Shown: positions 48,438 through 62,191 of the stretch, piece by piece | How positions within the stretch are numbered: position 1 is the first letter of the stretch | Layout: each line of letters starts with the position of its first letter | From: Henricia sp. BOLD:AAB3569 | Taxonomy: Eukaryota > Echinodermata > Asteroidea > Spinulosida > Echinasteridae | Assembly: GCA_037783545.1 (NCBI GenBank) | Contig: JBBELK010000994.1 | Coordinates: 1-64,000, forward strand | DNA: 64,000 bases | Reading direction: 5' to 3' | Notes under the pieces: model-generated | Seen by the model: the letters and a program-made list of their open reading frames with translations, nothing else | What the model was told of the DNA's origin: nothing | The model's database searches: none | Made by a program: the position numbers and the translations under genes

Positions 48438-51400
48438 TGTACTATTTTAACCTTTGTGTGAGTGGTTTACTGAAATGTTTTCGGTTAACTTTTAGATTTG
48501 ATATATTCTAGTTACAACTGCTTGGTGCGCAAAAGCATGACTGGTCCCATGGTGTAACGGTTAGCACTCGAGACTCTGAATCTCGCGATCCGAGTTCAAA
48601 TCTCGGTGGGACCTTGTATGGGTCAGGCTTTTGTGCAGGTTCTTTACTGCAATGTCTTTTATTAACTTCTACATTTTATATATTCTAGCTACAAGGGGTT
48701 GATGAAATGGTATGACTGGTCCCATGGTGTAATGGTTAGCACTCGAGACTTTGAATCTCGCGATCCGAGTTCAAATCTCGGTGGGACCTTGTACGATTCT
48801 CAATTTTGTGTGAGTGGTTTACTGAAATGTTTTTGGTTAACTTCTAAATTTTATATATTCCAGCTACAACTGCTTGGTGGTCATAGGTATGACTGGTCCC
48901 GTGGTGTAACGGTTAGCACTCGAGACTCTGAATCTCACGATCCGAGTTCAAATCTCGGTGGGATCTTGTTCTATTTTAACCTTTGTGTGAGCGATTTACT
49001 CCAATCTTTTCGGTTAACTTCTAGATTTGATATATTCCAGTTACAACTGCTTGGTGTGCAAAAGCATGACTGGTCCCATGGTGTAACGGTTAGCACTCGA
49101 GACTCTGAATCTCGCGATCCGAGTTCAAATCTCGGTGGGACCTTGTATGGGTCAGTCTTTTGTGCAGGTTCTTTACTGCAATGTCTTTTATTAACTTCTA
49201 CATTTTATATATTCTAGCTACAAGGGGTTGATGAAATGGTATGACTGGTCCCATGGTGTAATGGTTAGCACTCGAGACTTTGAATCTCGCGATCCGAGTT
49301 CAAATCTCGGTGGGACCTTGTACCTTTGTGTGAGCGATTTACTCCAATCTTTTCGGTTAACTTCTAGATTTGATATATTCCAGTTACAACTGCTTGGTGT
49401 GCAAAAGCATGACTGGTCCCATGGTGTAACGGTTAGCACTCGACACTCTGAATCTCGCAATCCGAGTTCAAATCTTGGTGGGACCTTGTGCGATTCTCAA
49501 TTTTGTGTGAGTGGTTTACTGAAATGTTTTCGGTTAACTTCTAAATTTTATATATTCCAGCTACAACTGCTTGGTGGTCATAGGTATGACTGGTCCCGTG
49601 GTGTAACGGTTAGCACTCGAGACTCTGAATCTCGCGATCCGAGTTCAAATCTCGGTGGGACCTTTTATGGGTCAGTCCTTTGTGCAGGTTCTTTACTGCA
49701 ATTTATTTTATTAACTTCTACATTTTATATATTCTAGCTACAAGGGGTTGATGAAATGGTATGACTGGTCCCATGGTGTAATGGTTAGCACTCGAGACTC
49801 TGAATCTCGCGATCCGAGTTCAAATCTCGGTGGGACCTTTTATGGGTCAGTCCTTTGTGCAGGTTCTTTACTGCAATTTATTTTATTAACTTCTACATTT
49901 TATATATTCTAGCTACAAGGGGTTGATGAAATGGTATGACTGGTCCCATGGTGTAACGGTTAGCACTCGACACTCTGAATCTCGCAATCCGAGTTCAAAT
50001 CTTGGTGGGACCTTGTGCGATTCTCAATTTTGTGTGAGTGGTTTACTGAAATGTTTTCGGTTAACTTCTAAATTTTATATATTCCAGCTACAACTGCTTG
50101 GTGGTCATAGGTATGACTGGTCCCGTGGTGTAACGGTTAGCACTCGAGACTCTGAATCTCGCGATCCGAGTTCAAATCTCGGTGGGACCTTTTATGGGTC
50201 AGTCCTTTGTGCAGGTTCTTTACTGCAATTTATTTTATTAACTTCTACATTTTATATATTCTAGCTACAAGGGGTTGATGAAATGGTATGACTGGTCCCA
50301 TGGTGTAATGGTTAGCACTCGAGACTTTGAATCTCGCGGTCCGAGTTCAAATCTCGGTGGGACCTTGTACTATTTTAACCTTTGTGTAAGTGGTTTACTG
50401 AAATGTTTTCGGTTAACTTTTAGATTTGATATATTCTAGTTACAACTGCTTGGTGTTCAAAAGCATGACTGGTCCCATGGTGTAACGGTTAGCACTCGAG
50501 ACTCTGAATCTCGCGATCCGAGTTGAAATCTCGGTGGGACCTTGTACGATTTTAACCTTTGTGTGAGCGGTTTACTCCAATATTTTCGGTTAACTTCTAT
50601 ATTTGATATATTCCAGTTACAACTGCTTGGTGTGCAAAAGCATGACGGGTCCCATGGTGTAACGGTTAGCACTCGAGACTCTGAATCTCGCAATCCGAGT
50701 TCAAATCTCGGTGGGACCTTGTACGATTCTCAATTTTGTGTGAGTGGTTTACTGAAATGTTATCGGTTAACTTCTAAATTTTATATATTCCAGCTACAAC
50801 TGCTTGGTGGTCATAAGTATGACTGGTCCCATGGTGTAACGGTTAGCACTCGAGACTCTGAATCTCGCGATCCGAGTTCAAATCTCGGTGGGATCTTGTA
50901 TGGGTCAGTCTTTTGTGCAGGTTCTTTACTGCAATGTCTTTTATTAACTTCTACATTTTATATACTCTAGCTACAAGGGGTTGATGAAATGGTATGACTG
51001 GTCCCATGGTGTAATGGTTAGCACTCGAGACTTTGAATCTCGCGATCCGAGTTCAAATCTCGGTGGGACCTTGTATGGGTCAGTCTTTTGTGCAGGTTCT
51101 TTACTGCAATGTCTTTTATTAACTTCTACATTTTATATATTCTAGCTACAAGGGGTTGATGAAATGGTATGACTGGTCCCATGGTGTAATGGTTAGCACT
51201 CGAGACTTTGAATCTCGCGATCCGAGTTCAAATCTCGGTGGGACCTTGTACCTTTGTGTGAGCGGTTTACTCCAATTTTTTTTCGGTTAACTTCTAGATT
51301 TGATATATTCCAGTTACAACTACTTGGTGTGCAAAAGCATGACTGGTCCCATGGTGTAACGGTTAGCACTCGACACTCTGAATCTCGCAGTCCGAGTTCA

Positions 51401-52120
51401 AATCTTGGTGGGACCTTGTGCGATTCTCAATTTTGTGTGAGTGGTTTACTGAAATGTTTTCGGTTAACTTCTAAATTTTATATATTCCAGCTACAACTGC
51501 TTGGTGGTCATAGGTATGACTGGTCCCGTGGTGTAACGGTTAGCACTCGAGACTCTGAATCTCGCGATCCGAGTTCAAATCTCAGTGGGACCTTGTATGG
51601 GTCAGTCCTTTGTGCAGGTTCTTTACTGCAATGTCTTTTATTAACTTCTACATTTTATATATTCTAGTTACAAGGGGTTGATGAAAAGATATGACTGGTC
51701 CCATGGTGTAATGGTTAGCACTCGGGACTTTGAATCTCTTGATCCGAGTTCAAATCTCGGTGAGACCTTGTATTATTTTAACCTTTGTGTGAGTGGTTTA
51801 CTTAAATGTTTTCGGTTAACTTTTAGATTTGATATATTCTAGTTACCCGGTACAACTGCTTGGTGCGCAAAAGCATGACTGGTCCCATGGTGTAACGGTT
51901 AGCACTCGAGACTCTGAATCTCGCAATCCGAGTTCAAATCTCGGTGGGACCTTGTACCTTTGTGTGAGCGGTTTACTCCAATTTTTTCGGTTAACTTCTA
52001 GATTTGATATATTCCAGTTACAACTGCTTGGTGTGCAAAAGCATGACTGGTCCCATGGTGTAACGGTGAGCACTCGAGACTCTGAATCTCGCAATCCGAG
52101 TTCAATTCTCGGTGGAACCT
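47315..52120 (+). tRNA. tRNA-Gln array, block 8 (28 loci)
   Basis: CTG genes start at 47492, 47669, 47846, 48366, 48543, 48895, 49072, 49415, 49592, 49767, 49942, 50119, 50471, 50648, 50825, 51345, 51522, 51881, 52049. TTG genes start at 47315, 48021, 48196, 48718, 49247, 50294, 51000, 51175, 51697. CGACA class: 48366, 49415, 49942, 51345. 49767 and 49942 are CTG genes in TTG-type flanks. 48196 keeps the old ggtcgca acceptor mismatch. 50471 has gttgaaatc and 52049 has cggtgagc plus gttcaattc. 51881 follows the ttacccggtaca insertion. Confidence 0.93.
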
Positions 52121-52225
52121 TGTACGATTCTCAATTTTGTGTGAGTGGTTTACTGAAATGTTTTCGGTTAACTTCTAAATTTTATATATTCCAGCTACAA
52201 CTGCTTGGTGGTCATAGGTATGACT

Positions 52226-55200
52226 GGTCCCGTGGTGTAACGGTTAGCACTCGAGACTCTGAATCTCGCGATCCGAGTTCAAATCTCGGTGGGACCTTGT
52301 ATGGGTCAGTCTTTTGTGCAGGTTCTTTACTGCAATGTCTTTTATTAACTTCTACATTTTATATATTCTAGCTACAAGGGGTTGATGAAATGGTATGACT
52401 GTTCCCATGGTGTAATGGTTAGCACTCGAGACTTTGAATCTCGCGATCCGAGTTCAAATCTCGGTGGGACATTGTACCTTTGTGTGAGCGGTTTACTCCA
52501 AATTTTGTTCGGTTAACTTCTAGATTTGATATATTCCAGTTACAACTACTTGGTGTGCAAAAGCATGACTGGTCCCATGGTGTAACGGTTAGCACTCGAC
52601 ACTCTGAATCTCGCAGTCCGAGTTCAAATCTTGGTGGGACCTTGTGCGATTCTCAATTTTGTGTGAGTGGTTTACTGAAATGTTTTCGGTTAACTTCTAA
52701 ATTTTATATATTCCAGCTACAACTGCTTGGTGGTCATAAGTATGACTGGTCCCGTGGTGTAACGGTTAGCACTCGAGACTCTGAATCTCGCGATCCGAGT
52801 TAAAATCTCGGTGGGATCTTGTACTATTTTAACCTTTGTGTGAGCGGTTTACTCCAATCTTTTCGGTTAACTTCTAGATTTGATATATTCCAGTTACAAC
52901 TGCTTGGTGTGCAAAAGCATGACTGGTCCCATGGTGTAACGGTTAGCACTCGAGACTCTGAATCTCGCGATCCGAGTTCAAATCTCGGTGGGACCTTGTA
53001 TGGGTCAGTCTTTTGTGCAGGTTCTTTACTGCAATGTCTTTTATTAACTTCTACATTTTATATATTCTAGCTACAAGGGGTTGATGAAATGGTATGACTG
53101 GTCCCATGGTGTAATGGTTAGCACTCGAGACTTTGAATCTCGCGATCCGAGTTCAAATCTCGGTGGGACCTTGTACCTTTGTGTGAGCGGTTTACTCCAA
53201 TTTTTTTTCGGTTAACTTCTAGATTTGATATATTCCAGTTACAACTACTTGGTGTGCAAAAGCATGACTGGTCCCATGGTGTAACGGTTAGCACTCGACA
53301 CTCTGAATCTCGCAGTCCGAGTTCAAATCTTGGTGGGACCTTGTGCGATTCTCAATTTTGTGTGAGTGGTTTACTGAAATGTTTTCGGTTAACTTCTAAA
53401 TTTTATATATTCCAGCTACAACTGCTTGGTGATCATAGGTATGACTGGTCCCGTGGTGTAACGGTTAGCACTCGAGACTCTGAATCTCGCGATCCGAGTT
53501 CAAATCTCAGTGGGACCTTGTATGGGTCAGTCCTTTGTGCAGGTTCTTTACTGCAATGTCTTTTATTAACTTCTACATTTTATATATTCTAGCTACAAGG
53601 GGTTGATGAAAAGATATGACTGGTCCCATGGTGTAATGGTTAGCACTCGGGACTTTGAATCTCTTGATCCGAGTTCAAATCTCGGTGGGACCTTGTATTA
53701 TTTTAACCTTTGTGTGAGTGGTTTACTGAAATGTTTTCGGTTAACTTTTAGATTTGATATATTCTAGTTACCCGGTACAACTGCTTGGTGCGCAAAAGCA
53801 TGACTGGTCCCATGGTGTAACGGTTAGGACTCTGAATCTCGCGATCCGAGTTCAAATCTCGGTGGGACCTTGTATGGGTCAGGCTTTTGTGCAGGTTCTT
53901 TACTGCAATGTCTTTTATTAACTTCTACATTTTATATATTCTAGCTACAAGGGGTTGATGAAATGGTATGACTGGTCCCATGGTGTAATGGTTAGCACTC
54001 GAGACTTTGAATCTCGCGATCCGAGTTCAAATCTCGGTGGGACCTTGTACCTTTGTGTGAGCGGTTTACTCCAATTTTTTCGGTTAACTTCTAGATTTGA
54101 TATATTCCAGTTACAACTGCTTGGTGTGCAAAAGCATGACTGGTCCCATGGTGTAACGGTTAGCACTCGAGACTCTGAATCTCGCAATCCGAGTTCAAAT
54201 CTCGGTGGGACCTTGTATGGGTCAGTCTTTTGTGCAGGTTCTTTACTGCAATGTCTTTTATTAACTTCTACATTTTATATATTCTAGCTACAAGGGGTTG
54301 ATGAAATGGTATGACTGGTCCCATGGTGTAATGGTTAGCACTCGAGACTTTGAATCTCGCGATCCGAGTTCAAATCTCGGTGGGACCTTGTACCTTTGTG
54401 TGAGCGATTTACTCCAATCTTTTCGGTTAACTTCTAGATTTGATATATTCCAGTTACAACTGCTTGGTGTGCAAAAGCATGACTGGTCCCATGGTGTAAC
54501 GGTTAGCACTCGACACTCTGAATCTCGCAATCCGAGTTCAAATCTTGGTGGGACCTTGTGCGGTTCTCAATTTTGTGTGAGTGGTTTACTGAAATGTTTT
54601 CGGTTAACTTCTAAATTTTATATATTCCAGCTACAACTGCTTGGTGGTCATAGGTATGACTGGTCCCGTGGTGTAACGGTTAGCACTCGAGACTCTGAAT
54701 CTCGCGATCCGAGTTCAAATCTCGGTGGGACCTTGTACGATTTTAACCTTTGTGTGAGCGGTTTACTCCAATATTTTCGGTTAACTTATATATTTGATAT
54801 ATTCCAGTTACAACTGCTTGGTGTGCAAAAGCATGACGGGTCCCATGGTGTAACGGTTAGCACTCGAGACTCTGAATCTCGCAATCCGAGTTCAAATCTC
54901 GGTGGGACCTTGTACGATTCTCAATTTTGTGTGAGTGGTTTACTGAAATGTTATCGGTTAACTTCTAAATTTTATATATTCCAGCTACAACTGCTTGGTG
55001 GTCATAAGTATGACTGGTCCCGTGGTGTAACGGTTAGCACTCGAGACTCTGAATCTCGCGATCCGAGTTCAAATCTCGGTGGGACCTTGTATGGGTCAGT
55101 CTTTTGTGCAGGTTCTTTACTGCAATGTCTTTTATTAACTTCTACATTTTATATATTCTAGCTACAAGGGGTTGATGAAAGGGTATGACTGGTCCCATGG

Positions 55201-57184
55201 TGTAATGGTTAGCACTCGAGACTTTGAATCTCGCGATCCGAGTTCAAATCTCGGTGGGACCTTGTACCTTTGTGTGAGCGATTTACTCCAATCTTTTCGG
55301 TTAACTTCTAGATTTGATATATTCCAGTTACAACTGCTTGGTGTGCAAAAGCATGACTGGTCCCATGGTGTAACGGTTAGCACTCGACACTCTGAATCTC
55401 GCAATCCGAGTTCAAATCTTGGTGGGACCTTGTGCGATTCTCAATTTTGTGTGAGTGGTTTACTGAAATGTTTTCGGTTAACTTCTAAATTTTATATATT
55501 CCAGCTACAACTGCTTGGTGGTCATAGGTATGACTGGTCCCGTGGTGTAACGGTTAGCACTCGAGACTCTGAATCTCGCGATCCGAGTTCAAATCTCGGT
55601 GGGACCTTTTATGGGTCAGTCCTTTGTGCAGGTTCTTTACTGCAATGTATTTTATTAACTTCTACATTTTATATATTCTAGCTACAAGGGGTTGATGAAA
55701 TGGTATGACTGGTCCCATGGTGTAATGGTTAGCACTCGAGACTTTGAATCTCGCGATCCGAGTTCAAATCTCGGTGGGACCTTGTACCTTTGTGTGAGCG
55801 GTTTACTCCAATTTTTTCGGTTAACTTCTAGATTTGATATATTCCAGTTACAACTGCTTGGTGCGGAAAAGCATGACTGGTCCCATGGTGTAACGGTTAG
55901 CACTCGAGACTCTGAATCTCGCAATCCGAGTTCAAATCTCGGTGGGACCTTGTACGATTCTCAATTTTGTGTGAGTGGTTTACTGAAATGTTTTCGGTTA
56001 ACTTCTAAATTTTATATATTCCAGCTACAACTGCTTGGTGGTCATAGGTATGACTGGTCCCGTGGTGTAACGGTTAGCACTCGAGACTCTGAATCTCGCG
56101 ATCCGAGTTCAAATCTCGGTGGGATCTTGTACTATTTTAACCTATGTGTGAGCGATTTACTCCAATCTTTTTGGTTAACTTCTAGATTTGATATATTCCA
56201 GTTACAACTGCTTGGTGTGCAAAAGCATGACTGGTCCCATGGTGTAACGGATTAGCACTCGAGACTCTGAATCTCGCGATCCGAGTTCAAATCTCGGTGG
56301 GACCTTGTATGGGTCAGTCTTTTGTGCAGGTTCTTTACTGCAATGTCTTTTATTAACTTCTACATTTTATATATTCTAGCTACAAGGGGTTGATGAAATG
56401 GTATGACTGGTCCCATGGTGTAATGGTTAGCACTCGAGACTTTGAATCTCGCGATCCGAGTTCAAATCTCGGTGGGACCTTTTATGGGTCAGTCCTTTGT
56501 GCAGGTTCTTTACTGCAATTTATTTTATTAACTTCTACATTTTATATATTCTAGCTACAAGGGGTTGATGAAATGGTATGACTCGTCCCATGGTGTAATG
56601 GTTAGCACTCGAGACTTTGAATCTCGCGATCCGAGTTCAAATCTCGGTGTGACCTTGTACTATTTTAACCTTTGTGTGAGTGGTTTACTGAAATGTTTTC
56701 GGTTAACTTTTAGATTTGATATATTCTAGTTACAACTGCTTGGTGTGCAAAAGGATGACTGGTCCCATGGTGTAACGGTTAGCACTCGACACTCTGAATC
56801 TCGCAATCCGAGTTCAAATCTCGGTGGGACCTTGTGCGATTCTCAATTTTGTGTGAGTGGTTTACTGAAATGTTTTCGGTTAACTTCTAAATTTTATATA
56901 TTCCAGCTACAACTGCTTGGTGGTCATAGGTATGACTGGTCCCGTGGTGTAACGGTTAGCACTCGAGACTCTGAATCTCGCGATCCGAGTTCAAATCTCG
57001 GTGGGACCTTGTATGTGTCAGTCTTTTGTGCAGGTTCTTTACTGCAATGTCTTTTATTAACTTCTACATTTTATATATTCTAGCTACAAGGGGTTGATGA
57101 AATGGTATGACTGGTCCCATGGTGTAATGGTTAGCACTCGAGACTTTGAATCTCGCGATCCGAGTTCAAATCTCGGTGGGACCT
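52226..57184 (+). tRNA. tRNA-Gln array, block 9 (29 loci)
   Basis: CTG genes start at 52226, 52571, 52748, 52925, 53270, 53447, 53806 (deleted), 54142, 54485, 54662, 54839, 55016, 55359, 55536, 55879, 56056, 56233, 56761, 56938. TTG genes start at 52401, 53100, 53622, 53974, 54317, 55191, 55711, 56409, 56584, 57113. CGACA class: 52571, 53270, 54485, 55359, 56761. 52401 begins gttccca (G2 lost); 56584 begins cgtccca (G1 lost). 56233-56305 has one extra base in the D loop (cggattagc). 53622 has stem CGGGA/TCTCT. Confidence 0.93.
53806..53870 (+). pseudogene. tRNA-Gln(CTG) with 7-nt deletion
   Basis: ggttaggactctg stands where the norm is ggttagcactcgagactctg. Seven bases, spanning the end of the D arm and most of the 5' anticodon stem, are missing (65 nt in all). 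The anticodon stem cannot form. Acceptor, box B and anticodon remain. Confidence 0.85.
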
Positions 57185-57280
57185 TGCACCTTTGTGTGAG
57201 CGATTTACTCCAATCTTTTCGGTTAACTTCTAGATTTGATATATTCCAGTTACAACTGCTTGGTGTGCAAAAGCATGACT

Positions 57281-60200
57281 GGTCCCATGGTGTAACGGTT
57301 AGCACTCGACACTCTGAATCTCGCAATCCGAGTTCAAATCTTGGTGGGACCTTGTGCGATTCTCAATTTTGTGTGAGTGGTTTACTGAAATGTTTTCGGT
57401 TAACTTCTAAATTTTATATATTCCAGCTACAACTGCTTGGTGGTCATAGGTATGACTGGTCCCGTGGTGTAACGGTTAGCACTCGAGACTCTGAATCTCG
57501 CGATCCGAGTTCAAATCTCGGTGGGACCTTGTACGATTTTAACCTTTGTGTGAGCGGTTTACTCCAATATTTTCGGTTAACTTCTATATTTGATATATTC
57601 CAGTTACAACTGCTTGGTGTGCAAAAGCATGACGGGTCCCATGGTGTAACGGTTAGCACTCGAGACTCTGAATCTCGCGATCCGAGTTCAAATCTCGGTG
57701 GGACCTTGTATGGGTCAGTCTTTTGTGCAGGTTCTTTACTGCAATGTCTTTTATTAACTTCTACATTTTATATATTCTAGCTACAAGGGGTTGATGAAAT
57801 GGTATGACTGGTCCCATGGTGTAATGGTTAGCACTCGAGACTTTGAATCTCGCGATCCGAGTTCAAATCTCGGTGGGACCTTGTACCTTTGTGTGAGCGA
57901 TTTACTCCAATCTTTTCGGTTAACTTCTAGATTTGATATATTCCAGTTACAACTGCTTGGTGTGCAAAAGCATGACTGGTCCCATGGTGTAACGGTTAGC
58001 ACTCGACACTCTGAATCTCGCAATCCGAGTTCAAATCTTGGTGGGACCTTGTGCGATTCTCAATTTTGTGTGAGTGGTTTACTGAAATGTTTTCGGTTAA
58101 CTTCTAAATTTTATATATTCCAGCTACAACTGCTTGGTGGTCATAGGTATGACTGGTCCCGTGGTGTAACGGTTAGCACTCGAGACTCTGAATCTCGCGA
58201 TCCGAGTTCAAATCTCGGTGGGACCTTGTACGATTTTAACCTTTGTGTGAGCGGTTTACTCCAATATTTTCGGTTAACTTCTATATTTGATATATTCCTG
58301 TTACAACTGCTTGGTGTGCAAAAGCATGACGGGTCCCATGGTGTAACGGTTAGCACTCGAGACTCTGAATCTCGCAATCCGAGTTTAAATCTCGGTGGGA
58401 CCTTGTACGATTCTCAATTTTGTGTGAGTGGTTTACTGAAATGTTATCGGTTAACTTCTAAATTTTATATATTCCAGCTACAACTGCTTGGTGGTCATAA
58501 GTATGACTGGTCCCGTGGTGTAACGGTTAGCACTCGAGACTCTGAATCTCGCGATCCGAGTTCAAATCTCGGTGGGATCTTGTACTATTTTAACCTTTGT
58601 GTGAGCGGTTTACTCCAATCTTTTCGGTTAACTTCTAGATTTGATATATTCCAGTTACAACTGCTAGGTGTGCAAAAGCATGACTGGTCCCATGGTGTAA
58701 CGGTTAGCACTCGAGACTCTGAATCTCGCGATCCGAGTTCAAATCTCGGTGGGACCTTGTATGGGTCAGTCTTTTGTGCAGGTTCTTTACTGCAATGTCT
58801 TTTATTAACTTCTACATTTTATATATTCTAGCTACAAGGGGTTGATGAAATGGTATGACTGGTCCCATGGTGTAATGGTTAGCACTCGAGACTTTGAATC
58901 TCGCGATCCGAGTTCAAATCTCGGTTGAACCTTGTACGATTCTCAATTTTGTGTGAGTGGTTTACTGAAATGTTTTCGGTTAACTTCTAAATTTTATATA
59001 TTCCAGCTACAACTGCTTGGTGGTCATAGTTATGACTGGTCCCGTGGTGTAACGGTTAGCACTCGAGACTCTGAATCTCGCGATCCGAGTTCAAATCTCG
59101 GTGGGACCTTGTATGGGTCAGTCTTTTGTGCAGGTTCTTTACTGCAATGTCTTTTATTAACTTCTACATTTTATATATTCTAGCTACAAGGGGTTGATGA
59201 AAGGGTATGACTGGTCCCATGGTGTAATGGTTAGCACTCGAGACTTTGAATCTCGCGATCCGAGTTCAAATCTCGGTGGGACCTTGTACCTTTGTGTGAG
59301 CGATTTACTCCAATCTTTTCGGTTAACTTCTAGATTTGATATATTCCAGTTACAACTGCTTGGTGTGCAAAAGCATGACTGGTCCCATGGTGTAACGGTT
59401 AGCACTCGACACTCTGAATCTCGCAATCCGAGTTCAAATCTCGGTGGGACCTTGTGCGATTCTCAATTTTGTGTGAGTGGTTTACTGAAATGTTTTCGGT
59501 TAACTTCTAAATTTTATATATTCCAGCTACAACTGCTTGGTGGTCATAGGTATGACTGGTCCCGTGGTGTAACGGTTAGCACTCGAGACTCTGAATCTCG
59601 CGATCCGAGTTCAAATCTCGGTGGGATCTTGTACTATTTTAACCTATGTGTGAGCGATTTACTCCAATCTTTTTGGTTAACTTCTAGATTTGATATATTC
59701 CAGTTACAACTGCTTGGTGTGCAAAAGCATGACTGGTCCCATGGTGTAACGGTTAGCACTCGAGACTCTGAATCTCGCGATCCGAGTTCAAATCTCGGTG
59801 GGACCTTGTATGGGTCAGTCTTTTGTGCAGGTTCTTCACTGCAATGTCTTTTATTAACTTCTACATTTTATATATTCTAGCTACAAGGGGTTGATGAAAT
59901 GGTATGACTGGTCCCATGGTGTAATGGTTAGCACTCGAGACTTTGAATCTCGCGATCCGAGTTCAAATCTCGGTGGGACCTTTTATGGGTCAGTCCCTTG
60001 TGCAGGTTCTTAACTGCAATTTATTTTATTAACTTCTACATTTTATATATTCTAGCTACAAGGGGTTGATGAAATGGTATGACTGGTCCCATGGTGTAAT
60101 GGTTAGCACTCGAGACTTTGAATCTCGCGATCCGAGTTCAAATCTCGGTGGGACCTTGTACTATTTTAACCTTTGTGTGAGTGGTTTACTGAAATGTTTT

Positions 60201-62086
60201 CGGTTAACTTTTAGATTTGATATATTCTAGTTACAACTGCTTGGTGTGCAAAAGCATGACTGGTCCCATGGTGTAACGGTTAGCACTCGACACTCTGAAT
60301 CTCGCAATCCGAGTTCAAATCTTGGTGGGACCTTGTGCGATTCTCAATTTTGTGTGAGTGGTTTACTGAAATGTTTTCGGTTAACTTCTAAATTTTATAT
60401 ATTCCAGCTACAACTGCTTGGTGGTCATAGGTATGACTGGTCCCGTGGTGTAACGGTTAGCACTCGAGACTCTGAATCTCGCGATCCGAGTTCAAATCTC
60501 GGTGGGATCTTGTACTATTTTAACCTATGTGTGAGCGATTTACTCCAATCTTTTTGGTTAACTTCTAGATTTGATATATTCCAGTTACAACTGCTTGGTG
60601 TGCAAAAGCATGACTGGTCCCATGGTGTAACGGTTAGCACTCGAGACTCTGAATCTCGCGATCCGAGTTCAAATCTCGGTGGGACCTTGTATGGGTCAGT
60701 CTTTTGTGCAGGTTCTTCACTGCAATGTCTTTTATTAACTTCTACATTTTATATATTCTAGCTACAAGGGGTTGATGAAATGGTATGACTGGTCCCATGG
60801 TGTAATGGTTAGCACTCGAGACTTTGAATCTCGCGATCCGAGTTCAAATCTCGGTGGGACCTTTTATGGGTCAGTCCCTTGTGCAGGTTCTTAACTGCAA
60901 TTTATTTTATTAACTTCTACATTTTATATATTCTAGCTACAAGGGGTTGATGAAATGGTATGACTGGTCCCATGGTGTAATGGTTAGCACTCGAGACTTT
61001 GAATCTCGCGATCCGAGTTCAAATCTCGGTGGGACCTTGTACTATTTTAACCTTTGTGTGAGTGGTTTACTGAAATGTTTTCGGTTAACTTTTAGATTTG
61101 ATATATTCTAGTTACAACTGCTTGGTGTGCAAAAGCATGACTGGTCCCATGGTGTAACGGTTAGCACTCGACACTCTGAATCTCGCAATCCGAGTTCAAA
61201 TCTTGGTGGGACCTTGTGCGATTCTCAATTTTGTGTGAGTGGTTTACTGAAATGTTTTCGGTTAACTTCTAAATTTTATATATTCCAGCTACAACTGCTT
61301 GGTGGTCATAGGTATGTCTGGTCCCGTGGTGTAACGGTTAGCACTCGAGACTCTGAATCTCGCGATCCGAGTTCAAATCTCAGTGGGACCTTGTATGGGT
61401 CAGTCCTTTGTGCAGGTTCTTTACTGCAATGTCTTTTATTAACTTCTACATTTTATATATTCTAGCTACAAGGGGTTGATGAAATGTTATGACTGGTCCC
61501 ATGGTGTAATGGTTAGCACTCGGGACTTTGAATCTCTTGATCCGAGTTCAAATCTCGGTGGGACCTTGTACTATTTTAACCTTTGTGTGAGTGGTTTACT
61601 GAAATGTTTTCGGTTAACTTTTAGATTTGATATATTCTAGTTACAACTGCTTGGTGCGCAAAAGCATGACTGGTCCCATGGTGTAACGGTTAGCACTCGA
61701 GACTCTGAATCTCGCGATCCGAGTTCAAATCTCGGTGGGACCTTGTATGGGTCAGGCTTTTGTGCAGGTTCTTTACTGCAATGTCTTTTATTAACTTCTA
61801 CATTTTATATATTCTAGCTACAAGGGGTTGATGAAATGGTATGACTGGTCCCATGGTGTAATGGTTAGCACTCGAGACTTTGAATCTCGCGATCCGAGTT
61901 CAAATCTCGGTGGGACCTTGTACCTTTGTGTGAGCGGTTTACTCCAATTTTTTCGGTTAACTTCTAGATTTGATATATTCCAGTTACAACTGCTTGGTGT
62001 GCAAAAGCATGACTGGTCCCATGGTGTAACGGTTAGCACTCGAGACTCTGAATCTTGCAATCCGAGTTCAAATCTCGGTGGAACTT
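57281..62086 (+). tRNA. tRNA-Gln array, block 10 (28 loci)
   Basis: CTG genes start at 57281, 57458, 57635, 57978, 58155, 58332, 58509, 58686, 59038, 59381, 59558, 59735, 60262, 60439, 60616, 61143, 61320, 61672, 62015. TTG genes start at 57810, 58861, 59213, 59910, 60085, 60791, 60966, 61495, 61847. CGACA class: 57281, 57978, 59381, 60262, 61143. TTG pairs stand at 59910/60085 and 60791/60966. 58861 ends ggttgaacc; 62015 has gaatcttgcaatcc and ends ggaactt. Confidence 0.93.
59381..61391 (+). repeat. 881-bp five-gene higher-order repeat
   Basis: Genes 59381, 59558, 59735, 59910 and 60085 recur at 60262, 60439, 60616, 60791 and 60966, then 61143 and 61320 begin a third copy; every step is 881 bp. 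The first two copies share rare spacer marks (ggttcttcactg, cagtcccttgtg, ggttcttaactg). An 881-bp step also separates 34735/35616 and 35087/35968, a different set of genes. Confidence 0.88.
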
Positions 62087-62191
62087 TGTACGATTCTCAA
62101 TTTTGTGTGAGTGGTTTACTGAAATGTTTTCGGTTAACTTCTAAATTTTATATATTCCAGCTACAACTGCTTGGTGGTCATAGGTATGACT

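Noticed and set aside
57791..58831. Open frames of 100-346 residues on the + strand through the tRNA array, with recurring SRDPSSNLGGT
   Set aside because: They are translations of tRNA-Gln genes and spacers. The repeated peptide is the anticodon-to-T-arm sequence. The frames end wherever spacer type changes.
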